From assembly GCA_018897875.1 (NCBI GenBank), contig JAHIKF010000275.1:1-8027 (forward strand): 8,027 nt of DNA. Direction: 5' to 3'. Below are positions 1 to 5,604 of this stretch, in pieces. The number at the start of each line of letters is the position of its first letter. Position 1 is the stretch's first letter. The notes beneath the pieces are model-generated. The model was not told the origin of the DNA, made no database searches, and saw only the letters and a list, made by a program, of their open reading frames with translations. A program made the translations under genes and the position numbers. The DNA is from Pseudomonadota bacterium (GTDB lineage: Bacteria > Desulfobacterota > Desulfobaccia > Desulfobaccales > 0-14-0-80-60-11).

Positions 1-1
1 C

Positions 2-940
2 CCCGATGCCTACCTGGTAACCGACGGCCAGACTATCATTGCCGAGAGCAACCAGGCTGCCGTCGCCATGCTGAAGGTGGACCGGGGTTTCCTGAAAGGT
101 AAGCCCTTGACGGACTTTGTGGCGGAAGCTGATCGCCCGGCTTTTCAGGCTATCCTGATCCAGGTCCGGGGAGGCGGGGAAAAACGGCTCGGAGAATTTC
201 GCCTGCAACCGGGGGAAGGGGCACCTTTTGCGGTGTCCGTCAATGTCAGCGCCCAAACCGACCACCGGGATCAATTGGTGAGAGTGCTGTGGCTGCTCAG
301 GGACGTCAGGAAAGGCAAGGCGGAGGAAGGGCGCCTGAAAGCGCTGCTCAGTCGGCTAAAGAGCAGTTTTCACGGCATCGTTGATGCCGTGGCCGAGGCG
401 GTGGAGATCAAGGACCCCCAAACCGCGGGTCATCAGAGGCGGGTGGCGCAACTGGCGGTGGCCATAGCCCGGGAGATGGATTTTTCCCTTAACCGCTTAG
501 AAGGCATAAGGGTCGCGGGTTTGCTCCACGACATCGGCAAGATCGCCATTCCCATCGAAATCCTGAACAAGCCGGGGGAACTTAATCACCTGGAAGGCGA
601 GTTTATCAAATCCCATTGCCAGGCTGGATTCGATCTCTTGAAAAATATCGACTTCCCCTGGCCGGTGCTTCAGGCCATCCTGCAGCACCACGAGAGACTG
701 GATGGTTCGGGCTATCCCGCCGGCCTGACGGATCAAGATATTATCCTGGAAGCCAGAATTTTAGGGGTCGCGGACGTTATGGCAGCCATGGTTTGTGCCA
801 GGTCTTATGGGCCGGCCCAAGGAATCGACCAGGCCCTGGAAGAAATTCATCAAAAGGCGGGCATCCTTTATGACCCGGAAGTAGTTGATATCTGTTTAAA
901 ATTATTTGTGGAGAAAGGCTTTTCCTTCAATCAAGGATAA
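2..940 (+). CDS. PAS and HD-GYP domain protein, probable cyclic-di-GMP phosphodiesterase (5' end outside window)
   Basis: The frame is open from the window edge, and the residues before the first internal Met at 68 (PDAYLVTDG...ESNQAAVAML) read as the start of a PAS sensor domain, so the true start lies upstream. In the 312 visible residues, PAS covers about 1-100, a short linking helix about 100-120, and an HD-GYP domain about 122-300. Metal and catalytic motifs are present, numbered from the Met at 68: H122 (TAGHQRR), HD154-155 in LLHDIGK, H183, H207-H208 in QHHERLDGSGYP with GYP at 215-217, and D236 in GVAD. Families with this full set hydrolyse cyclic-di-GMP in the cytoplasm, usually under control of the attached sensor. 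The segment after GVAD (MAAMVCARSYGPAQ) departs from the usual DAMTSDRPYRPA pattern, so specificity could differ. It is followed by 165 non-coding bases before the next co-oriented gene. The ligand of the PAS domain cannot be told. Confidence 0.9.
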   Translation, partial: PDAYLVTDGQTIIAESNQAAVAMLKVDRGFLKGKPLTDFVAEADRPAFQAILIQVRGGGEKRLGEFRLQPGEGAPFAVSVNVSAQTDHRDQLVRVLWLLRDVRKGKAEEGRLKALLSRLKSSFHGIVDAVAEAVEIKDPQTAGHQRRVAQLAVAIAREMDFSLNRLEGIRVAGLLHDIGKIAIPIEILNKPGELNHLEGEFIKSHCQAGFDLLKNIDFPWPVLQAILQHHERLDGSGYPAGLTDQDIILEARILGVADVMAAMVCARSYGPAQGIDQALEEIHQKAGILYDPEVVDICLKLFVEKGFSFNQG

Positions 941-1105
941 AACCAATCAGTAACGATGTCTCGAAATGCGGCAAGGGCATTAATGCGTCGCTTTAAAGAA
1001 GTGGATGATTCATGCCGAAGCAATTTACTATCAGACGGTATGCCGACCGCTTTTTCTGCCTGAGGTTGAGGTTGCCGGAGACCCACCGGCGCACGGAGCG
1101 TTGAG
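941..1105. other. Intergenic spacer between HD-GYP gene and repeat membrane protein gene
   Basis: The spacer holds no recognisable gene. A 35-codon frame begins with ATG at 958 and ends at 1065, but it has no ribosome binding site and no recognisable motif. No clear hairpin plus T-run terminator follows the upstream stop. The last ten bases carry the ribosome binding site of the next gene. Confidence 0.5.
1095..1098 (+). promoter_or_regulatory. Ribosome binding site of the repeat membrane protein gene
   Basis: GGAG lies 7 bases upstream of the ATG at 1106, which is ideal spacing. It fixes the start of the 414-residue protein. Confidence 0.65.
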
Positions 1106-2350
1106 ATGCCTGATAAAACCGGGCCCAAAGACCTGGAGACGGTGCTGGCAAGGCTAAGGAAGGAGTGGCAGGAGTTGGCCGCTCTCCTCACCAGCCAGGG
1201 TAAGTTCCAGGACCGGGTCATCGAGGTGGAAAAGATCCTGCTCCGGGATGCTTCGGGCCAAAGTCGAGGTAACATAAGCGCTAACCCAGATGGTTCCGCC
1301 GACCTGCTCCTGAGCGACCACGCGGGCAACGCCTGGGTCCGGTTGGGGGTGAACCGGGACGGCGAAGCCTTTTTTGAACTCAAAGACCAGAAAGGGGAGA
1401 GCAGCTTCAAGGTTGCGGTTGGCGCCCCCTGCCTCGGGGCCGGAGCCGGGCCGGCAGCCACTCCGGCCGACGGCCCGAATCCCGCTGCCTCCCAGCCCCT
1501 TGAGTCTCCAGGCGCTTCCCCCCAGCCCATCATGCCTGCCGAGGCTGGAGGCGAACCACTGGACGAATCGGGCTTGGCCCCGGCGCTGGCTACCCCCGAT
1601 CAAGACGAGCCCCCTGGCCGGGATGCCAATTTCGCAGTATTAGAGCGCTTGGAGAAATTGGCGCGTCAGTATCGGCGTCTGAAATTGTTTGGAGCCCTTA
1701 TCCTGGGGCTGTTGGGGGTGATCCTGGCCACCCAGGCCTATGTGCTCTTTCGACCCCATTCCCCGGGCTCGGTAGGAGAGGTCCTCGTGGTGCGCGACCC
1801 AAACGGCAACATCCGGGCTTCGCTGGGGAAAACCGCCGACAAAGTCGGGCTGGACCTGTGGGACGCTCAGGGCCACCGCCGCGCTACTCTGGGGCTGGGG
1901 GCCGAGGGGGCCCCCGGCCTGGCGTTTTATGACCAGGACCAACGGGTCCGGGCCGAGTTGAACCTCGGGGCGGACGGCGAGCCCAAATTTACTTTGCGGG
2001 ATCAGCGCGGCATGGTGACCCAAAAGGAGCCGAAATCACCCGACGATTCCGCCCTACAGCGGCCTCCGGGAGAAACCGGTCTCGGCTCCGAGGTAGGCCC
2101 TTTGCCCAGTCCCCCAGCCGGCCCGGCAGAAGCCGTTGCCCCCAACCGGAAGGCTGAGGCTGAAATAGAGTTCGTGGGCTCCAAAACCTCCAACAAGTAC
2201 CATTATCTTACCTGCAAGTGGGTCAAGGCGATATCAGCCTGGAAAGTGATAAAATTCAAATCCGCCCAGGAAGCTCAAGAGCGTAATTATATCCCCTGTC
2301 CGGTATGCAAACCGCCGCCGCTCTCCGGGGAGTCATCGTCAACCCCGTAA
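1106..2350 (+). CDS. Single-pass membrane protein with Asp/Gly beta repeats on both sides and a C-terminal Ada-like Cys/His module; function unknown
   Basis: I do not recognise this 414-residue protein as a named family. In order: a predicted helical/coiled-coil N-terminus (8-45); a first set of short beta-type repeats of the form LxDxxGxxRxxLxxxxDG (43-107); an Ala/Pro-rich linker (108-172); a helix with Arg/Lys just before the membrane (RQYRRLK, 187-193); one transmembrane helix (about 193-215); a second repeat set (225-302, e.g. VVRDPNGNIRASLG, YDQDQRVRAELNLG); a second Pro-rich linker; and a C-terminal module (356-402) with FVGSK...YH...C370...F.S..EA...Y.PC398PVC401. That module pattern is known from Ada-type metal-binding domains and from the tails of some secreted nucleases, and three Cys plus His would suit zinc. 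The positive charges imply a cytoplasmic N-terminus and a periplasmic C-terminal half (inference). The start has a good GGAG site. Codon use looks native. A scaffold or envelope-sensing role is possible but not shown. Confidence 0.8.
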   Translation: MPDKTGPKDLETVLARLRKEWQELAALLTSQGKFQDRVIEVEKILLRDASGQSRGNISANPDGSADLLLSDHAGNAWVRLGVNRDGEAFFELKDQKGESSFKVAVGAPCLGAGAGPAATPADGPNPAASQPLESPGASPQPIMPAEAGGEPLDESGLAPALATPDQDEPPGRDANFAVLERLEKLARQYRRLKLFGALILGLLGVILATQAYVLFRPHSPGSVGEVLVVRDPNGNIRASLGKTADKVGLDLWDAQGHRRATLGLGAEGAPGLAFYDQDQRVRAELNLGADGEPKFTLRDQRGMVTQKEPKSPDDSALQRPPGETGLGSEVGPLPSPPAGPAEAVAPNRKAEAEIEFVGSKTSNKYHYLTCKWVKAISAWKVIKFKSAQEAQERNYIPCPVCKPPPLSGESSSTP

Positions 2351-2371
2351 CTCCGGGTAGGCTAAAAGAAC

Positions 2372-2389
2372 GGGCTGGGGCGCCGGCCC
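2372..2389 (+). other. GC-rich hairpin in the gap after the repeat protein gene
   Basis: GGGCTGG, loop GGCG, then CCGGCCC gives a 7-bp stem with one G-T pair, 22 bases after the stop at 2350. No T-run follows, so it is not a standard intrinsic terminator. It may instead protect a 3' end or attenuate read-through into the next gene. Confidence 0.35.
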
Positions 2390-2429
2390 ACGGATGGATT
2401 AAGGATGGCGGCAACGCCCAAGTGAAGTC

Positions 2430-2819
2430 ATGAGTCGGAGCAGACGTAAAGAAACCGTTATGGCGCTGAGGATGAATCCTTCAGAGTCGTCAAAGTCCCG
2501 CCGCGGCGGAGAAAGGGTCCGGTGCGCCCCGGACTCACCCCAAGAGGTGAAAGACCTGATCCCCTATTCAGCCAAAGAACTCAAGTACTTATGGGCGATG
2601 TGGGACGAGGCCCGGAGACACCATCAGCCCGGCCGGCGCCATCGGAACCTATTTGCCGGGGCCGTGGGCGTGATCCTGACCGGCTGGCTTATTTATGGCC
2701 TGGGCCTGTCATGTTCCGCGCCCCTGGGGGGCGTCCTGATGCTCGCCGGCGCTTTAATCGGCGCCTGGCACTATATGAAATTCCGTCGCCACCAAAGGCA
2801 CTCCGCCCTAAAGGGATAA
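2430..2819 (+). CDS. Small two-helix membrane protein, function unknown
   Basis: This is a 129-residue protein that I do not recognise. The first 70 residues are polar and rich in Arg, Lys, Ser and His. They are followed by two transmembrane helices, about 73-94 (NLFAGAVGVILTGWLIYGLG) and 97-118 (APLGGVLMLAGALIGAWHYM), and a basic tail (KFRRHQRH). Basic residues flank both ends, which suggests that both termini are cytoplasmic with a short periplasmic turn. No catalytic motif is visible. The start is uncertain: ATG codons at 2430, 2460 and 2472 are in frame and none has a strong ribosome binding site; the conserved part probably begins near SPQEVKDL (about residue 36). It lies 79 bases downstream of the repeat membrane protein on the same strand, so the two could share a transcript, but the intervening hairpin leaves this open. 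Confidence 0.6.
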   Translation: MSRSRRKETVMALRMNPSESSKSRRGGERVRCAPDSPQEVKDLIPYSAKELKYLWAMWDEARRHHQPGRRHRNLFAGAVGVILTGWLIYGLGLSCSAPLGGVLMLAGALIGAWHYMKFRRHQRHSALKG

Positions 2820-2986
2820 GGCTCGGGGGGCTCGGAAGCCCGGTCCGATCCGCCGGGCGGGCAGGCAGAATATACTGTGGCACAATACCCCTGCAAATGC
2901 GCCGGAGCATTTCTGAGCAAAAATGGCCCTCGCCTCAAACACCTGCCTTGAAAAGTTCAAATTTTAAAGTTCAAGGTTAGTTCAAT

Positions 2987-3007
2987 GTAGGGTGCGCACC
3001 GCGCACC
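2987..3007. repeat. REP-like palindrome (GGTGCGC acc GCGCACC)
   Basis: A perfect 7-bp inverted repeat, GGTGCGC (2991-2997) and GCGCACC (3001-3007), is separated by 3 bases and preceded by GTAG. Sequences of this type recur between genes in many bacterial genomes and are often mobilised by REP-associated tyrosine transposases. Only one copy is in the window, so the repeat status is inferred from its form. Confidence 0.45.
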
Positions 3008-3011
3008 ATGA

Positions 3012-3043
3012 TAAAAACCCCGCCACTTTTCATAATTTGCGGG
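3012..3043 (-). terminator. Likely intrinsic terminator of the minus-strand glycan block
   Basis: Read on the minus strand, CCCGC (3043-3039) pairs with GCGGG (3023-3019), with a 15-base loop, followed by G and then TTTTTAT. It lies about 40 bases after the stop of the dehydrogenase scrap. The stem is short and the loop long, so strength is uncertain. Confidence 0.4.
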
Positions 3044-3082
3044 TGGGCCAAAGGCCTATGAGTGACTGCTTCATGGAGTTAA

Positions 3083-3254
3083 TCAGGCCGGGTAGATGTG
3101 CTTGCCGTCGATCCCCTTAAAGGCGTTGCGGGTGTCGACGCTGAGGCGGGCCTGGGAGGCGATCCAGGCATGGTCGTAGGCCGGAGTGGTCCGTCACCAG
3201 CAGTATCAGGTCGGATTGTTTGAAGGTGGACTGGACTTTAAGGTAATGCAGGCT
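3083..3254 (-). pseudogene. C-terminal remnant of a nucleotide-sugar dehydrogenase (UDP-sugar 6-dehydrogenase family), frameshifted
   Basis: Translation of the minus strand gives the signature end of UDP-glucose/UDP-N-acetyl-hexosamine dehydrogenases: FKQSDLILLVTDHS, then after a one-base shift AYDHAWIASQARLS and VDTRNAFKGIDGKHIYPA ending in TGA. In the family TDHSAYDY...VDTRNA is continuous, so one extra base near 3181-3182 (a C on the plus strand) breaks the frame. The homology begins near SLHYLK at 3254, and an in-frame TGA lies four codons upstream. Only about 55 of some 430 residues remain, without the NAD-binding and catalytic domains, so it cannot work. It sits directly behind the epimerase stop (3295). 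This suggests that a full dehydrogenase gene once followed the epimerase, as is common in sugar clusters, and was lost by deletion. Very short for a family call, but the motif is distinctive. Confidence 0.8.
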
Positions 3255-3294
3255 AATGATGCCTCATGCCATCAGTTATGCGAATCTGCTGGGA

Positions 3295-4287
3295 CTACCA
3301 GTATTCTTCCTGATGTTCCTGATAATAATTTACGGTGCGCCTGATCCCTTCCTGCAGGCTGGTTTTGGGCTGCCAGCCCGAGGCCGCGGTGATCCGGGTA
3401 ATGTCGCTGAGATAATCACCGGTTTCGACGAAATACCGGTCCTGGGGCCACTCCACCTGCCGCACTTCGGTGCCTGGCACCGCTTCGGCCACCATGGCCG
3501 CCATCTCGATAAACGGCATCCCGGTGCCGGTGCCCAGGTTATAGACCCGGCCTTCGGTCCCCGGGCTCAGCATGAGAGCCACACAGGCTTCGGCCAGATC
3601 GGCGTTGAAGATATAATCCCGGCGCTGCTGCCCGTCGCCGAACACCGTCAACGGCTTTTCTTCCAGGGCCAGGCGCACAAACCAGTTGAGAATCCCGTAT
3701 TTGCTGTGTTTCATCTGCTGCCGGGGCCCATAAGGGTTGGCAATGCGCACGCTCACGGTGTTTAAACCGTAGGCCTCGTGATAAAAACGATAATACTTTT
3801 CCCCCGCCAGCTTGTGGATGCCATAGATGCTCAAGCAGTTGAACGGATGGTTTTCATCCACCGGATTGTATTCGATGCGGCCATAGACAAACCGGGAACT
3901 GGCAAAGAGCAGCCTGGCCTGGGGATTCTCCAAACGGCAGGCCTCCAGTGCCTGGATGTGCCCCTTGCAGTTGATATCCAGGTCCAGGAGTGGCTCGGTG
4001 TTGCTGTCCACGTAACTCACCTGGCCGGCCAGATTGAAAATATAATCGTAGCCGGGCACCACCCGCCGCATCAGATTCAGATCTCGGATATCACCCTCAA
4101 CAAACTGGATGTCATCGAGAATACCCCGGAGATTGAACCGGTTGCCCCCATACAGGGGCAGCATGGCGTCCAGGATGGTGACCTGGGCCCCCTGGGCCAC
4201 CGATAGATGGGCGATGGTGCTGCCGATCATGCCGGCGCCGCCGGTGATCAGCACCCGGGCGCCCGTGAGCGTCCCTAACTTAAAAAT
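3295..4287 (-). CDS. NAD-dependent nucleotide-sugar epimerase/dehydratase (extended SDR family)
   Basis: This soluble enzyme has an N-terminal Rossmann fold and a C-terminal sugar-nucleotide domain, like UDP-glucose 4-epimerase or GDP-mannose 4,6-dehydratase. Numbered from the GTG at 4254: glycine motif TGGAGMIG (4-11), DAMLP at the end of the second strand, GDIRD (54-58), NLAGQVS, SSRFVYG (119-125), catalytic YGIHK (Y144, K148), NPYGPR (173-178), GDGQQRRDYIF and GWQPKTSLQEGIRRT; the C-terminus ends in EEYW. The GTG at 4254 would cut the first beta strand short and has no ribosome binding site. An ATT at 4287 lies 6 bases after GAGG and adds MFKLGTLTGAR, giving 330 residues and the N-terminus usual for the family, so I chose it. 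It follows lptF by about 114 bases and probably supplies a sugar for LPS or another surface glycan. The exact substrate cannot be read from sequence. Confidence 0.88.
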   Translation of the reverse strand: MFKLGTLTGARVLITGGAGMIGSTIAHLSVAQGAQVTILDAMLPLYGGNRFNLRGILDDIQFVEGDIRDLNLMRRVVPGYDYIFNLAGQVSYVDSNTEPLLDLDINCKGHIQALEACRLENPQARLLFASSRFVYGRIEYNPVDENHPFNCLSIYGIHKLAGEKYYRFYHEAYGLNTVSVRIANPYGPRQQMKHSKYGILNWFVRLALEEKPLTVFGDGQQRRDYIFNADLAEACVALMLSPGTEGRVYNLGTGTGMPFIEMAAMVAEAVPGTEVRQVEWPQDRYFVETGDYLSDITRITAASGWQPKTSLQEGIRRTVNYYQEHQEEYW

Positions 4288-4293
4288 AACTCA

Positions 4294-4297
4294 CCTC
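4294..4297 (-). promoter_or_regulatory. Ribosome binding site supporting an ATT start for the epimerase
   Basis: On the minus strand AAGAGGTGA is followed by GTT and then ATT at 4287, with GAGG 6 bases before the ATT. No ATG, GTG or TTG lies in frame between the upstream TGA (4293-4291) and the GTG at 4254. The signal therefore decides for the rare start codon. Confidence 0.5.
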
Positions 4298-4401
4298 TTG
4301 GGATCGTTTTATCGGCGTAACTTATCACCTGATGGAGACCAGGGGGAAAAGTGACAGCACGAGGATATCGTTCCCCCCGGTGCGGCTTTCCCCGGTCCCG
4401 G

Positions 4402-5556
4402 TCAGGCCCCGGCCTGCACCTGGCGCCGGCGCCGCCAAAACTTGCGGTCCGGCAGCAACGGCAGTTCCCGCACGGTCCGATACCAGAGATATATGGCCAC
4501 CCAGATAAACAGGAAATTGGACAGCCAGGGGGCCAGGCCCGGATCGATCCGGGCGTTAACGGCCAGGCGCCAGGAAGCGGTAAATACCACATAATACACC
4601 AAAAATACCACCAGGCCCAGGACCAGGCCCCAGGTGCGCCCGTGCTGGCGGGGGCTCAAACCCAGCGGCATGGCCATCAGACAGAGCAGTATCGCCCCCA
4701 CCGGCATGGCAAACCGCTGGTTCAGTTCCACCAGGGCCCGGTTGGAGAGGTCCGACCCCCGGGGTTGCTGGCTGATGGTGGTCCGCAATTCCCCCAGAGA
4801 CATTTCCGGCTCGGATTTGGCCCCTTTCAGGGCAAAGCTGAAGACTTGCAGGGGGAGTTGATAGGTCTTGAACTCCAGGGTTTGCCAGCGGTTCGGCGCC
4901 TTTCCCCACCGGATGATGCGGCCGTCATAGAGCTTCATGAGCATGGTTTCCTGGTCCCGGTCATAACTCAGGTCCCCATTCTCGGCATAAACGGTCAAGG
5001 GATTCTCGGCATCCCGGAAATCGTAGACGAACACCCCTTCCAGGTGGCCGCCCTTGGGGGCGACATGATTCACAAACAGCGTCATGCCGTTGAAGTCGGT
5101 ATTAAACGTCTGGTCTTTGATTCCCAGGTCGGCCCGCCGCTTGACCACGTCCTTCATCAGGTCTTTGGTCGCCTGCTGCCCCCAGGGGCTGGCAAAGACC
5201 GTGAGCCCCAGGGTGAGCAGACCGACCATGAGGGAAAATCCCAGGACCGGCGGCAGCAACTGAGCATAGCTCAAGCCGGCGGTCTTCATGGCGATCATTT
5301 CCTGATCCACCGTCAGCCGGGTCATGGCCAGCAAAATGCCCACCGTGGCCGCCATGGGGAGGGTGAACACCAGGAGATAGGGCAAGAGAAAAACGCATGT
5401 CTTCAGGACGTCGATGAGCCCCACCCCTTTGACCACGATCATTTGGGTAACCTTCATCATGCGGCCCAGAAACACGATGGAGGTGAAACCCAGGAGGCTC
5501 ACACCGAAGGGCGGCAGGATTTCCAGGACCAAATAACGATAGAGGATACGGGGCAT
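4402..5556 (-). CDS. lptF: LPS export ABC transporter permease LptF
   Basis: This is an inner-membrane permease of the YjgP/YjgQ (LptF/LptG) family, which with LptG and the ATPase LptB pulls lipopolysaccharide from the inner membrane and pushes it onto the LptC/LptA bridge. It has 384 residues, normal for the family. The N-terminus has the LptF look (RILYRYLVLEILPPFGVSLL, then FLGRMMK). Six membrane helices can be seen at about 14-34, 50-75, 100-122, 271-290, 298-318 and 331-349. A large periplasmic beta-jellyroll lies between helices 3 and 4 (about 125-260, with VYAENGDLSYDRD). RFAMPVGAILLCLMAMPLG in helix 4 is the best conserved stretch. The ATG at 5556 has no clear ribosome binding site. 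It lies 48 bases after the glycosyltransferase stop, so the two are likely co-transcribed. LptG, often the next gene, is absent here; the epimerase takes its place. LptF rather than LptG is judged from the N-terminal motif. Confidence 0.88.
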   Translation of the reverse strand: MPRILYRYLVLEILPPFGVSLLGFTSIVFLGRMMKVTQMIVVKGVGLIDVLKTCVFLLPYLLVFTLPMAATVGILLAMTRLTVDQEMIAMKTAGLSYAQLLPPVLGFSLMVGLLTLGLTVFASPWGQQATKDLMKDVVKRRADLGIKDQTFNTDFNGMTLFVNHVAPKGGHLEGVFVYDFRDAENPLTVYAENGDLSYDRDQETMLMKLYDGRIIRWGKAPNRWQTLEFKTYQLPLQVFSFALKGAKSEPEMSLGELRTTISQQPRGSDLSNRALVELNQRFAMPVGAILLCLMAMPLGLSPRQHGRTWGLVLGLVVFLVYYVVFTASWRLAVNARIDPGLAPWLSNFLFIWVAIYLWYRTVRELPLLPDRKFWRRRRQVQAGA

Positions 5557-5604
5557 GATGGGTAGAGTTCTGGGACCAAGATGGGTGGCGACTCTGCGAC
5601 TGCC

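Larger units (their letters stand above)
2820..3082. other. Gene-free spacer with small repeats between convergent gene blocks
   Basis: The plus-strand genes end at 2819 and the minus-strand block ends at 3083, so this is a convergent spacer. No coding frame in it looks real. Besides the REP-like palindrome and the terminator listed separately, there is a small hairpin GGGCT/AGCCC at 2828-2841 just after the upstream stop. There is also an inverted repeat CCTTGAA/TTCAAGG at 2946-2976, in a segment carrying three spaced GTTCAA copies. Confidence 0.6.

Noticed and set aside
958..1065. 35-codon frame in the spacer before the repeat protein
   Set aside because: No ribosome binding site, no recognisable feature, chance length.
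931..1603. Minus-strand frames opposite the repeat membrane protein
   Set aside because: No motif; Pro/Ala/Gly-rich translations. The plus-strand gene has a good ribosome binding site and clear domains.
2522..2980. Plus-strand 152-codon frame overlapping the two-helix protein
   Set aside because: It is Arg/Pro-rich and overlaps a frame with two clean membrane helices; it runs on into repeat DNA.
3256..4206. Two plus-strand frames (3256-3765, 3778-4206) opposite the epimerase
   Set aside because: They are mirror frames of the epimerase, which has all family motifs on the minus strand.
4351..5565. Long plus-strand open frame (404 codons) antisense to lptF
   Set aside because: It is rich in His, Gln, Gly and Pro with no domain, and is explained by GC-rich codon bias opposite a clear LptF.
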